A stretch of DNA of 64,000 nt from Hysterangium stoloniferum (taxonomy: Eukaryota > Basidiomycota > Agaricomycetes > Hysterangiales > Hysterangiaceae). Below, one piece after another: positions 1 through 11,008 of the stretch. Location of the stretch: NCBI GenBank assembly GCA_015178975.1, contig WHVD01000249.1, forward strand, positions 29,393 to 93,392, read 5' to 3'. The notes under the pieces are model-generated. The model made no database searches and was not told the origin of the DNA. It worked only from the letters and a program-made list of their open reading frames with translations. Position 1 is the stretch's first letter. Every line of letters begins with the position of its first letter. A program made the position numbers and the translations under genes.

Positions 1-205
1 CCGACCCCTTGGCCCGACACTTGACTTGTCCTTCGATTCCGATCGGTATCACGCCGAAAGGTACTCATTAGGACTAGTCTTCGCCCGCCCGAAATTTAAG
101 GACATCCTACGGATATTTGCGAGGGCGCAGCACATAAGCTGAAGCCAAGTCCTTCCGATCGGTCCCTGTCGGCCGCCGATATTAGTCAGTTTCCAGTTCT
201 TAACA
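1..205. repeat. Direct-repeat copy 1 (LTR-like, cut by window start)
   Basis: This block is repeated in the same orientation at 733-937, with shared runs such as GAGGGCGCAGCACATAAGCT and AGCCAAGTCCTTCCG. Both copies end in a TTAACAC stretch. A TATATAAA box lies downstream at 431-438. The two copies are about 70-80% alike by eye. The arrangement resembles parts of LTRs of an old element, but the left end is outside the window and no coding sequence is associated, so the LTR label is an inference. Confidence 0.55.
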
Positions 206-430
206 CTTTGATACGTCCCCTTTCATTATGATGATCCGTTTTACTCTATGTTTCACATATGCCCATATATACCTGTAGCCCGTGGACTATTCCCTTTTCT
301 CGTAATTCCGCTCTCGGCTAAATCTCGGCTTCCGATCTTATCGTAACCTTCCGGTTCCTAGTCAAGCTTATTTGTCGATGCCGTTTTCCGCTCTTCCCTT
401 AGTTAGTAGTTTCTAGACGCCGATAACTCA

Positions 431-438
431 TATATAAA
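431..438 (+). promoter_or_regulatory. TATA-box-like motif
   Basis: TATATAAA lies between the two direct-repeat copies. If they belong to an LTR, this would be its U3 promoter. There is no other support. Confidence 0.25.
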
Positions 439-610
439 CCCACTGTAAATGTAGTTATTAGACAATCAGAATATCGACTTAGAATATCGACTTAGATCGA
501 CTTAGATACCCTCTAATTTCCGACTCCATTATCTATTCACGACCACCACATTCCGACTCCATCCGATTTACGATTCAACCTACATTTATGACTTCAACCT
601 CTAATCTCCA

Positions 611-734
611 ACTCTCAGTCTCCGACTGTCTCAGTCTCCGACTGTCTCAGTCTCCGTCTCTCAGTCTCTGACTCTCTCAGTCTCCGACTCTCTCAGTCTC
701 CGACTCTCTCAGTCTCCGACTCTTGGTCTCCGAC
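611..734. repeat. Minisatellite, about 8 units of 14-16 bp
   Basis: Tandem units of the form CTCTCTCAGTCTCCGA run from 611 to 734, with 14-bp and 16-bp versions. The array is pyrimidine-rich on the plus strand and directly precedes the second direct-repeat copy. Confidence 0.8.
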
Positions 735-937
735 CCCTCAACCCAACCCTCAACTTATCCTTCGGTTTCCGATCGGTAGTTTACCGAGAGGTTTACTTGA
801 CAGGACTAGTTTTCGCCTGCCCGAAATTTAAGGACACCTGACGGTAACTTGCGAGGGCGCAGCACATAAGCTGAAGCCAAGTCCTTCCGTTCGGTCCCCG
901 TCGGTCTGCCGACATCCGTCAGTTTCTGTTGTTAACA
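733..937. repeat. Direct-repeat copy 2 (LTR-like)
   Basis: Second copy of the block at 1-205, in the same orientation and ending in TGTTAACAC. See the first copy for shared words. Confidence 0.55.
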
Positions 938-1348
938 CATAGGAGTAATATTCCATTGTGGGAAGAACCTCTGTTCTGTAATAGGTAAAGTTATTTTTAG
1001 ACTACTGGGTGCCTATGGGTCACACCTGGCAGGGGGAATTCCTTAGACTGTTTCTCTTCGGATTCCCTCCTGCTAGGTGAGTTAGGTAGTTGTCTGTATG
1101 TATGTATTAGTTCTAATATATCTTCGGATTCCCTCCTGCTAGCCTAGTGTGAGTACCGCAGGCTACAGGGGTTGCCCTTACAGTAACGTAGTTTAACATA
1201 ATTCTATAATCCTTTCGAAGATTTTTTACAAATTTTCCACCATTTTTGAGACTATTTTTAGCATACCTCTCCAAACCCATAACCCCTCATAACCCATACC
1301 TTGGGCCATCCACCGAGGGGTATGGGTTAAGAGAGGTTCGACTGTACT
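938..1348. other. Unassigned DNA with a 22-bp direct repeat
   Basis: I see no gene here. A 22-bp word beginning TCTTCGGATTCCCTCC occurs at 1055-1076 and 1121-1142. Around 1265-1338 there is an imperfect inverted repeat (AACCCATACC against GGTATGGGTT, flanked by CCTCT and AGAGG). The block may be part of an older, unrecognised element. Confidence 0.5.
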
Positions 1349-1450
1349 CGGGGTCACAGAGGATCTCGGTGTTTGGTTCTTGCCAGTGGTCATTTACGTG
1401 TTTAGAATTTGATAGTTAAAATAAATGTTTTTCTTCGTAGGGAAAGAGCG
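1349..1450 (-). pseudogene. Truncated gag 5' end and leader of element E0
   Basis: On the minus strand this holds the leader and the first 15-20 codons of a Ty3 gag that starts MTTGKNQTPRS, the same start as the gags at 6647, 28630, 43584 and 57545. The reading frame is cut near 1349, so only the start codon region remains. It is linked to the 5' LTR at 1470-2100. Confidence 0.75.
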
Positions 1451-1468
1451 GTCCGGCTCGGATCACCA
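1451..1468 (-). other. Primer-binding site, element E0
   Basis: One base beyond the LTR, the minus strand reads TGGTGATCCGAGCCGGAC. The leading TGG is complementary to a tRNA 3' CCA, as expected for a tRNA-primed Ty3/gypsy element. Confidence 0.7.
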
Positions 1469-1469
1469 C

Positions 1470-2100
1470 TGTGAAGAGTGGTAGAAGTTCTAACCGTTCT
1501 ATATATGAAGAATATCGACCGTTGAAGTACGATACCACGATGTATTGACTGTCTAAGTCTAATACGGACCGAACACATATTGACTACTTAGTTCAATATG
1601 GTAGAGAGAAGTAGCTATCTAAAGTAAGGTAGATAGCTAGAACGAATAAGCAGAATCGACTGGTTAAGTGCAATTCTGGACAACTGCTCGAGTGCAAGTA
1701 GAGTAGTTAGAGAGTCGAATAATAGAGTAGCGTGGATGTAGTCCACGCGAGTTGAGATAGGGATTGAGTTTCGACTGATACAGTTCGAAACTCAGTTTGA
1801 ATGAGTAGCTAAAGCCCGTCTGTGACGGTCGAGACGATACACCAATCACAACTTACAGGACACTAACGGGTGTCTGGGTAAGTCGTGGTTGCGGTGTAAA
1901 AAGTGTCTGAGTTCTAAACTATGGGCACTAGAATACATAAGTCTGGCGTGTGTGCACCCACAAGAGTCGATGTACCGCATACATAGGTCGTCAAACTAAT
2001 TATAGATATAATGAAAGAGAGAAAATAGAAATAATAAAGGAAATATAGTAAGAGCACATCCGACTATATTTCCTGAGTGTATTTCGCCATACCTCTCACA
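1470..2100 (-). mobile_element. 5' LTR (family C) of truncated element E0
   Basis: In element sense it runs from TGTGAGAGGTATGG to CTTCACA, about 631 bp, and is followed by the primer-binding site. It interrupts the protease coding region of element E1 just after the AETYVVRGMT motif. Because leader and gag follow it, it is a 5' LTR and not a solo LTR; the rest of E0 is missing. Confidence 0.85.
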
Positions 2101-3731
2101 GTCATGCCTCGGACAACATACGTTTCGGCGGTAAATTTAAGGAGCATACTGGTGTCGTCCTCAAGGTAAATAGGGATGTTAACGTATCCTAGAACCTTAG
2201 CATTACCAGTAAGCTGTACAAGGTGTAATTTGAGTCCTTGCTTGAGCTTGGGACAGTCCACTAGTTCCTTATAGAAATCCTCCGAAATTAAGGAAAGATC
2301 GGCTCTGGTGTCCAACCTGATTTTAATAGGATTAGAGGCTTTGGAGTCCCCTATGCATCCGTAGATGTGTAATGCTGAAATCCCAATACTGGAGTATCCA
2401 CCTGGGGGATCCCTTATGTGGTAGATAATGGTCGAATCCTCTTTCATAAGCCGACTGGATCGAGGGTATTGGACCCTGGGTCTTTTGCTTTCCTTTCTTA
2501 CGGCCAGTTTGACATCCCTCCTGATGCGTCTACCGTTAGGTACATTCAGAACAAAGTCGTCCACTTCAGAATCCAATTCATTACAAGGAATTAGGTTGGG
2601 TAACTGCCCTGGGTCGAAGGGGAAGTTCTCCTCCTCCGATCCCTCTAACTCAGAGGGGTCTTCCATAACATAGGTCTGACTTATTTCTTTAGATCGGTTT
2701 GCAAATACCTCCTCGTCGACAATTTCCTCAATGGTAGGAGGTTTAGATTGCAATAAGGCTCCTGTCTCAGTCAGACCTTTCCGGTTCTGACGATGAGCAT
2801 CTAGCCAGTCTCCTTTCTCAAGTAAATCACAGTCTGATATAGAAACATAGACTTGTGATGCTTCATTCTCATTTGGGGGTGAACTCGCATCTAAAACAAC
2901 ATCATCCTCTGATTGAGGAAGGTAGACAGAAATGAAAATTGATTCCTCATCAACATTATGTATGTACTTGTCCCTGTATGCTTAATCCATAAACCGTTTC
3001 GTAAGCCCTCTGATCCTCTGCCTCCTCAGTTGGATTCTGTGTGGAGCATTTGTTAATAGAGACATAGTGCGACATCTTACCAGCGTGAGGGCAGTCGATC
3101 TTAAAATGCTCTAAGCTCCCGCAAATCCAGCACTCCTTCGGGGGTTTAGTGACACTTTTCCTGTCACTTCATTCGAAAAAGAACTTGCCGTGTTTTTACC
3201 CTGTTTCGTGTTGGATCTCCTAGGGGCGGTTTTATCTTCAGCTTCGCTGAGAAGGATGTGGCCTTGATTAGTGGAATCGATTCCCCTGGAGTGCTCTTCT
3301 TCATGCCAGGGATCCGATTCTTCCTGTTTGGCGATCATGACTCTGGGCTTCTGAAACCGGTAACACTCTCGATGTGTTTGGACCCAAGCGTTGATCAGAG
3401 CCTCTTGCAGATTGTTAGCATGAGCTCATGATGTCGTCAATGGGTTGTCCTTGTAGAAGGTAAAGCCATTCCGTGGGTAGTGTGAGGATGAGTCTGCATG
3501 TTTCGTCCTGTTGATTTTGGTGGAAGCCATACAAGAATCGATAAAGCTTAAATCTCCATTGAATATAGTGAACAGGTGTCTCCCAATCGTGGCCGACTTG
3601 TCGAAATTTCATGGCTTCCCATTCTAAGGCTAAGGATTTGCCCAATGAGTTCCAAGTAATCCCTCTACAATACCCCAAAGGAACGATCCGTGAGATCAAC
3701 TGGATTCAGTGCGATGTTCACGGTCTAAAGT

Positions 3732-4367
3732 TGTGAAGGGTATGCATATATCATTGGACTGTTGAATACTAGACATATTATAGTACCTTATTATCTGCTT
3801 TTATTTCTTTTCTTTAATTCCTTATATCTTTCGAGCATACCATTATTTCTTAGTTCAAAGCTTTGTGTATATCTATGGGCGCTCTCGGTGCCAAAACAGT
3901 AGACCTTTTTTACCCAACAGACACCACTTCGTAATGACCCAGAAGTCAAATAGTGAGAGGCGTCAAGGGTAATGTCTCATCTACCTACAAGGGTAGTATC
4001 TTCTAATCCACTAATAAGCTTTGGACTCGGACCATAAAGGTCGAGTCCCTCACTCAAGTCTTTGTGCTCGTTGACACTGTGGTCAACTCACACTTCTCTC
4101 ATTCTATTCCAGATACTCTATCTTTAGCTGATCACCCTTCTTACCTGTTGCTGTGAGTTGTACTGCAACGGTCAACTCTATTATTTGTTTATTCAACTGT
4201 CACGAGCAACTGCACAGTTGCTCTAGTGACGTGTAGCGTGCTTCTCTACTAGTACTGTCAGTCTAGTACCCTACAGTATTGTACAGAACAGTCAATACTT
4301 ATTAATAGTAGTTGAATAAACACTATTCCTCGTATATTGAGCGGTCAGAATCTATTGACTCTTCACA
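3732..4367 (+). mobile_element. Solo LTR, family A2, in E1 gag
   Basis: Runs from TGTGAAGGGTATGCATATATC to CTTCACA and is flanked on both sides by AAAGT (3727-3731 and 4368-4372). It splits the E1 capsid coding region and contains the bulged hairpin series described in the findings. Confidence 0.92.
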
Positions 4368-4793
4368 AAAGTGCTCCACCAGATCTTGGCATTGCCAGTG
4401 AGTCATCTAGGCAGAGCGACTCCTAACAACATGCTCATGGAGTCTTAGATCTCCGAGAGACTCATGATATCCATGATGTAGTCCAAGGCCTTGGATTGAG
4501 TTCCATTGTATTCGGGAAGGTCAGACCATTTTATCTTGATGTCATTGGTGTTAAGAGAGATCTTTTTATCCTTAGGTAAGTCATCGATAGGTGCACTAGC
4601 TTGAGGCTGTGTCGGAGTTCGAAAAGGAGAGTTAGGTACTCCACCATGACAGCCCCCACGTCCCAAATTCCCTCCATAGTCTGAACTACTAGAGCTCCCA
4701 GATGAACTGCTAGGGGGTCCTCCTGGTGGCAGGAAGGGATTCAAGGAGATCGGCAGGGAATAGCAGGGATCGTCTGGGTTCAGAGATCCTCGA

Positions 4794-5435
4794 TGTGAAG
4801 GGTATGCATATATGCATAATTGGACAGTGGATTAATATGCATATTATAGTACTTTATTATCTAGTTTCTATTCCTTTTCTTTAATTCTCTATATCCTTCG
4901 AGCATACCCGTATTTCTTAGTTCGAAGTCTTGTGTATACCTATGGGCGCTCTCGGCGCCAAAAGATAGACATCTTTTTACCCAGCAGACACCACCTCGTA
5001 AACGACCCAGACGTTGAATAGTGAGAGGTGTCAAGGGTAACGTCTCAACTACCTATAAAGGTAGCGTTTTCTCACATACTAACAGACTTTGAACTCGAAC
5101 CACGAAGGTCGAGTTCCACTCTAAGGTCTTTGCGCTCGTCGACACTATAGTCGACTCGCACTACTATCTCTTTACTTTAGATATTCAGCCTCTCGTGATT
5201 ATCTATTTTATGTCTAGCTACGAGTTGTACCGTAAAGGTCAACTCTTTCATTCTCTCATTCTAGCCGTCAAGAGCAACTGTACAGTTGCTCTTGTGACGC
5301 ATAGCGTGTCTCCTTGCTAGTACTGTCAGTCTAGTAATCTACGGTATTGCACTGAACGGTCAATACCTGCTAATAGTAGTTGAATAAACACTACACTTTG
5401 TATATTGAACGGTCAGAATCTATCGACTCTTCACA
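4794..5435 (+). mobile_element. Solo LTR, family A2, in E1 gag
   Basis: Runs from TGTGAAGGGTATGC to CTTCACA, flanked by CTCGA on both sides (4789-4793 and 5436-5440). It is inserted in the proline/serine-rich part of E1 gag. Confidence 0.92.
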
Positions 5436-6704
5436 CTCGACCAGCAACCTGACCAGCTATGCCCTCGGTGAATGTGGTAGAGAAGGACGGTTGACCCCTG
5501 TTGGCGACTGATCTATTCCTAGTTGTGGGTAGTTCATCACCGAAGTTAGGATTATCTGGAATTCGTTCAAATGCGATGTGAGAGCGATGAGTCCCCTCAT
5601 CGGGTGCTGGGCTGAATTCCTTCGAGATTTCTCTCTCAATTTCAGTCGTATTCAAAGCCCGACGCAGCTGAGGTTGGTGGAAGGGAGTGCAGATTTCCAT
5701 TCCCTTTTCCTGAAGATGGTCTGCAACTTGCATCCTCATATCCAACGGGAAGTCTTGCAAAGTAATGGGACGATTGAGCGAATGAAGGAAACGAGTGTTG
5801 GGAGACCCATTTAGGTTACAAACAAATGAACTAGTTGTGGAGATAGGCGAATTGGGCACTTGGATCGAGTCATTATAAGGGTACAGCACTTCCAAAACCA
5901 TCTTATCGAGTCTCCTCTGATTTCGTCTCAACTGACCCCCTTAGAGTAAAATACGTGAATGATGAATTTCGAGTGACCCCGTTAAGAGATTCCTCACGCA
6001 TCATCGTGTGCACAGAGCACTTCGAGGAATAAAGAGAACACTTCCTGCTTAAAAATCATCCTTCCTCCTTCCATCACAGAAGTAACCTCACTTGACCATT
6101 CGGGAATGGAGCGGGTCAGATCCTCAAGGGTTCCTGGTCACGTGAATAAGTCCTGTGCCGATAAGATGGCCTGATAACGACCTAACCAGACTGCTACAGT
6201 CACCGGCAAAGAAGGGTAATCTGTATTGTACTCCTCCACAAAGGGAGTAACCTGATCTGTGGAGATTTGATCGGTGTAGTACATATCCCATTGCAAATCG
6301 ATGGGCTGAGCATAAACCATATGACCCCCAAAGAATTGCTTGAGGATGACCTGTCTAGGCAGGAACGAGAGAATGGGTTCGGGAGCATGGGTAGGCTCGG
6401 CATTAGCTCCAGGAGTGCTCAACTGCCCAGTTGATGGATGTTCTTCATGTGGACCTGGGGGAGTATCCATTGATGGTCCAGCTGCCACTCCAGGGGAACT
6501 CCCAGGAGGAACTGGTTTTTGAAAAGTCAACGAAGACTTCCTCATGGTGATGTTACGGGGTGGTTCCAGACTTGCAGGTCTTTGATGAGGTTTTGAACTA
6601 CTCGGGGTTGTCAAAGATCTCGGTGTTTGGTTCTTGCCAGTGGTCATTTACGTGCTTAGAAATTAATAGTCGTAGAGTAACGTTTTCTTCATAGGGAAAG
6701 AGCA

Positions 6705-6722
6705 GTCTGGCTCGGATCACCA
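6705..6722 (-). other. Primer-binding site, element E1
   Basis: The minus strand reads TGGTGATCCGAGCCAGAC, one base after the LTR end. It is the same tRNA-type site as in the other Ty3 elements of the window. Confidence 0.75.
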
Positions 6723-6723
6723 C

Positions 6724-7356
6724 TGTGAAGAGTGGTGGAATTTCTAACTGTTCTATATACGAAGAATATTGACCATTTAGGTACGACACATAGTTGTATT
6801 GACTGTCTAGGTCTAATACACACTAAACGAGTATTGACTATTTAGTTCAATACATCTGAGTGAAGTAACTATCTAAGGTAGAGTAGATAGCTAAAACAAA
6901 TAAAGGGAATCGACCGTTAGTTGCGATTCCGAAAGGCTGCTCGAGTGTAGAAAAGAATAATGAGAGTTGAATGATAGAGTAGCACAGATGTGGTTCGTGC
7001 AGATTGAGATATAAGTGGAGTTTCGACTGGCACAGTTTGAAACTCTGGTTGTGTAGATAGTTGAAGCCCGTCTGTGATGGTAGAGATGATACCCCAATCA
7101 CAACTTACAGGACACTAACTGTCTGTCTGGGTAAGTCGTGGTTGTGGGGTAAAAAGTGTCTGAGTTCTAATTACGGGCACTAGAATACATGAGTCTGGCA
7201 TGTATGCGCCCACAAGAGTCGATGTACTGCATACATAGGTCGTCGAACTAATATAAGTGTATAATAGAATAGAGAGAAAGAAGAAATAATAATGGGAATA
7301 TGGTATGGGCTTATCCAGACTATATTTCCCAAGCATATTTCACCATACCTCTCACA
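6724..7356 (-). mobile_element. 5' LTR (family C) of E1
   Basis: In element sense it runs from TGTGAGAGGTATGG to CTTCACA, 633 bp, and is followed by primer-binding site and gag. There is no matching LTR at the other end of E1. Confidence 0.88.
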
Positions 7357-7468
7357 CCAGGCTATGATTGACATCAATCCATAAGTTTGGTAGAGGATTC
7401 TTGCTCTTCCATTCTGACATGGAATTCCAGCCTATGCATTTTATCTCATCCATGTCACTATCATAAAG

Positions 7469-8113
7469 TGTGAAGAGTGGTGGATTCTGACCGCTCAATA
7501 TACAAAGAATAGTGTTTATTCAACTACTATTAGAGAGTATTGACCATCAGTACAATACTATAGACTACTAGACTGTTAGTACTAGTATAAGAACACACTG
7601 CACGCCTCAAGAGCAACTGTATAGTTGCTTGTGACGGCTTAGAACAGTAAGATAATGAGTTGACCTTTTACGGTACAACTAGTAGCTAGAAATAAGTAAG
7701 ATACTCAGCTAAAGACTGAGTATCTAGGATAGAGTAATAGTAGCGTGAGTCGACTACAGTGTCGACGAGCGCAAAGTCTTGAAAGCGGAACTCGACCTTA
7801 GCGGTTCGAGTCCAAAAGGCTATTAGTAGACTAGAGAATGCTACCCTTATGGTAGCTGAGATACTACCCTTGACACCTCTCGCTATTCGATGTCTGAGTC
7901 GTTACGAGGTGGTGTCTGCTGGGTAAAAGTTGTCTGAGTTCTAATTGGTGCTGAGTGCACCCACAAGTATACACAATGCTTCGAACTAATGAAGTATGCA
8001 ATATTCGAAGAATATGAAAGATAGAAAAATATGAATAAAATATGTAAAATATAAATGAAATAAAAGGAGTGTTTTACCACAATGATACTGTGGTAAAAGC
8101 ATACTCCTCACAT
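7469..8113 (-). mobile_element. Solo LTR, chimeric A1/B type
   Basis: Flanked by TAAAG on both sides (7464-7468 and 8114-8118). The element-sense 5' half matches family B (the GGAGTATGCTTTTACCACAG start), while the 3' half matches family A1 with its hairpin series. The switch falls near 7920-7960. The 112 bp to its left (7357-7468) show nothing recognisable. Confidence 0.9.
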
Positions 8114-8537
8114 AAAGTAAGAAGAAGCATAAAACATGTTGGAATTGATGATGAAACACCTTTCTCCTAGGGGTGATTCACCTCTGCCTTTGTGGACCAT
8201 GCCCAGGGAGGCTACTGCATGATTTAATCCGTGTACACCAAAACTATCACAAAAGCTATCATGTCAGAAGGTGATTCACTGATGGACACATTGACAAGTA
8301 CTTCTATTACAAGTCCATTAAACCCTTGTAGATTGTGAATTTACAATAAGTCAACCAATGCTATTTTTAATAAAAAATGCAGTCGGCCGAGGCAATTCAG
8401 GTACTTAGCCAGCAGCACTGGATAGTCAACCTACATAGGATAGCAGAGTTTAAAAGATAACTAAAGACATCTAATCTTAAACAACACTGAGAGACCCATT
8501 TAACTAAGAAAATACACGTATATGCTAATACGTTGAG
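8114..8537. other. Unassigned DNA
   Basis: AT-rich sequence between two LTRs. I see no reading frame, RNA gene or repeat in it. Confidence 0.5.
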
Positions 8538-9011
8538 TGTGAGGAGTATGCTTTTACCACAGTATCATTGTGGTAAAACACTCCTTTTATTTCATTTATA
8601 TTTTACATATTCTATTCATATTTTTCTATCTTCCATATTCTTCGAATATCGCATATTTCATTAGTTTGAAGCATTGTGTATACTTGTGGGTGCACTCAGC
8701 ACCAATTAGAACTCAGACACACTTTAACCCAAGAACCACTACTCGTAAGACACAAACTAGGTCTACTACGAGCGGTGATCAGGGTAACGTGTCAGCTACT
8801 ACATAGGTAGCATTATCTGAACTACTGAATACTTCTGGCCTCGAACTATAACAGTCGAGGCCTCCACTCAAACCATCGCACTCGTTGACTCCTTCGTCAT
8901 CTCGTGCTCTTTCTCTCACTTTCTCTTATATTGCACCGAATAGGTCAATATCTTTCCTTTCTACTCATTTCTTCGTATATAGAACGGTCTGAACTTCTAC
9001 CACTCTTCACA
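8538..9011 (+). mobile_element. LTR, family B
   Basis: A complete 474-bp LTR, from TGTGAGGAGTATGC to CTTCACA. The flanking 5-mers do not match each other (TTGAG left, CTCAG right); see the findings for their relation to the copy at 27129. No primer-binding site or gag follows, so it is solo or recombined. Confidence 0.85.
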
Positions 9012-9340
9012 CTCAGACTCCGACTCGACCTTTGTCACCTTGTACTGAAAATAACAAGTCAGTCAAAAAAAAAAAATGACAAGTTAAATTGGGACTTACC
9101 TTTCCTGCGACTACTGCGGCCCTGTCTGCAGCCACCCGTGCAGCCTCCTCCTCTTCTCGGCACTGCTCTTCTCACTGCACTCCAAGGCGCGCAATATGGA
9201 GTGCCCGTGGAGGGCCTGGTGGTAGGCATTGCCCGTCTTGGCGTTGGTTTTGGTCCCATTTATGTCGAAGATGGGGGTAATAAAGAAGAAGAAAAAATTT
9301 TATGTTTTCAGATTTTTATATAGGCTCATCATGTCTGAAC
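9012..9340 (-). pseudogene. Decayed coding fragment, unknown
   Basis: On the minus strand, 9110-9280 has coding-like composition, including an Ala/Arg-rich stretch (EEAARVAADRAAVVAGK) that ends at a good splice donor (GTAAGT, plus-strand ACTTAC near 9096-9101). It needs at least one frameshift to read through. A poly-A run at 9066-9076 lies on the plus strand. I do not recognise the family; a DNA-transposon remnant is possible. Confidence 0.3.
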
Positions 9341-9389
9341 CTTACCTTCCAGATCACAAGACTCTTTGACACAAACGTGTAACCGACAT

Positions 9390-9472
9390 GACTTTTGACA
9401 CATGCACGTAGCCGACAAGAACCTTATCGAGGTCTAGAGCCTCTTTGGGACTTTGGCATAAAGGGAGGGTAC
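9390..9472 (+). pseudogene. 3' internal end of an LTR element with polypurine tract
   Basis: A short open stretch (EPYRGLEPLWDFGIKGG) leads into a purine tract, AAAGGGAGGGTAC (9460-9472), directly before an LTR start. This is the usual layout at the 3' end of a Ty3/gypsy element. The upstream part is lost. Confidence 0.55.
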
Positions 9473-9834
9473 TGTTACGACCGGAAATCCTGCCGGACTC
9501 CAGGCAATACCTTATACACACCCGCACCCTATATGCACCCATTATCAGTTTACCGGAATTCCCACTGGACTCCGTACGTCAGACTCATCTACGTTCGACT
9601 TTGTTACATTGTGTTTCAGTCACCGGAATACTCACCGGACTCCGTCTCTGTCTATCTCTGACCTCGTCCCGCACGTCAGTCACTGGACCCCACTCAGAAA
9701 ACCCATCACCTCTCTAACCGAGCCCCGTTCCCGTTTTAGTCAAATGACCTGTCATGATTCGGACTCCGCTCCCGCTCCATTTCCCGTTATGGTTTATGAT
9801 TTGTCACTATTCGGACTCTGCTCTGTTCCATCCC
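9473..9834 (+). mobile_element. Partial 3' LTR, family E
   Basis: Starts TGTTACGACCGGAAATCC right after the polypurine tract and contains repeated CCGGACTCC-like words. It is cut at 9834 by the start of LTR D. It is not related to the A/B/C LTRs. Confidence 0.55.
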
Positions 9835-11008
9835 TGTGAGGTATCAGCATTATCTCATAATGTTCTCTTAATTTTCTTTGAATTACTTAATATTTTCTCG
9901 AATTTTTATTGTATTTTTTACTATGTTTATTGTGAAAAATAGGCCTTATTCCTTTTAACTTCGCATAAATAATAGCATATATGGACTCATATTATGCTAT
10001 TATTACTTAATTAATTTATTATAATTTTTAACTAATTATTTATATTTTATCTACTTAGTTATTGCTTTTCGGCACCTTGCTGCAGCTTGTTTGCGCATTT
10101 TTGAAGTCATGTGACTTATTAGATACCGCGGCCTTAAACCTTCATGTTCAAGCCAAAGGATAGAACCCTTGTCTCAGAGAGGGGAATCATGTGATAAATA
10201 AAGGGTAAATAATGAGTAGAATATGAGGTCATTATGATCTAACTAGTGACCTCATAAACTAAATAATTAGCTAATCATTTAGTTATCAAAATGTATATAA
10301 GGAGGGCCAAGTTTCCAATAAAATCATCTTATCTCTCTCACATTTTACTGCACAGCTCAGAAGCTTATCTAATCATCCTAAGGACAATAATAGCCTTAGT
10401 CTGATACACTCACTGCAAGCACCTACACTTGCAGCATCTTGAATCTTTGTCAGCAACTCTTGAACTTAGCTAATCATCTAAGTTCCCCCAGCCTCACAGC
10501 TACCCTTTAGGCTTATTAATTACATAATAAACCTAATAAGTATCTAAGTATCCTTACTGAAATTCCCTGCCAATACTAGATTATTCAAGGCCCAGCCCTA
10601 AGTTTATTGAATTAATCAAGTACAAGCACTCAGATAATCCAATACAAATTACGTTCTCTATTAATAAATTATCTAACACCTTGTTAAATAACTATTAATA
10701 GTTACAAATAAGCATACAAGAATCCGAAGCTTTATATCAAGTCTCTGCTAAGTTACTGCGCATATATTCAGCTTCTATCCCCTATTCTCAAGGAATAGTT
10801 CTTTTATTTGCTAAAAGAGTCATACACAGTTCTATTGAACCTTTCAATAATCAAAATAAGCATTTATTTGAGTTGTTTAAGCTTAATAGCGCAGCTCATT
10901 AATCTATCAGTATTTAAATTACTGGACCTTTGCTTGTTTTATTGTTGAAGCTCTGTGACACTATAGCATATATTGAGCTATCTAAGAGAATCCCCTGAAT
11001 ACATTACA
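9835..11008 (+). mobile_element. LTR, family D (plus copy)
   Basis: Runs from TGTGAGGTATCAGC to AATACATTACA, about 1174 bp. The boundaries come from comparison with the minus-strand copy at 17672-25734, which has a perfect TSD. The flanking 5-mers here do not match (ATCCC and CACAG), so this copy is a recombinant or the remains of a full element. A TATA box is at 10294-10300. Confidence 0.82.
10294..10300 (+). promoter_or_regulatory. TATA box in LTR D
   Basis: TATATAA followed by GGAGGGCC. The corresponding site is present in the inverted copy (CCTCCTTATACAC near 25073). Confidence 0.5.

Larger units (their letters stand above)
2101..6647 (-). pseudogene. E1 gag-protease pseudogene
   Basis: Read on the minus strand, the frame starts at 6647 (MTTGKNQTPRS) and covers the N-terminal Gag domain with the VAVWLGRYQAIL block, the capsid-like region (3415-3731 and 4368-4793), a CCHC knuckle CWICGSLEHFKIDC near 3080-3130, and an aspartic protease core near 2270-2320. 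The protease triplet is D-T-R instead of D-T-G, so the catalytic glycine is lost. Other breaks are a TGA at 6138-6140 where relatives have CGA, an extra G near 5940, and the two LTR insertions. Relatives in this window show gag and protease in one frame. Confidence 0.85.
2101..7356 (-). mobile_element. Ty3/gypsy element E1, truncated, minus strand
   Basis: Element E1 has its 5' LTR at 6724-7356, a primer-binding site, gag and the start of pol. It is cut inside the protease at 2101 by the LTR of E0. Reverse transcriptase, integrase and 3' LTR are absent. Two family A2 solo LTRs are nested in it with perfect 5-bp duplications. Stops and frameshifts show that it is dead. Confidence 0.88.

Noticed and set aside
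1265-1340. AACCCATA words resembling telomere repeats
   Set aside because: Only two or three imperfect words in an inverted arrangement; not TTAGGG and not a tandem array.
8570-8806. Recurrent 65-78-codon hydrophobic frame in every family B LTR
   Set aside because: It begins at a GTG with no ATG and recurs only because the LTR recurs. The hairpin at the LTR start overlaps it. No evidence for translation.
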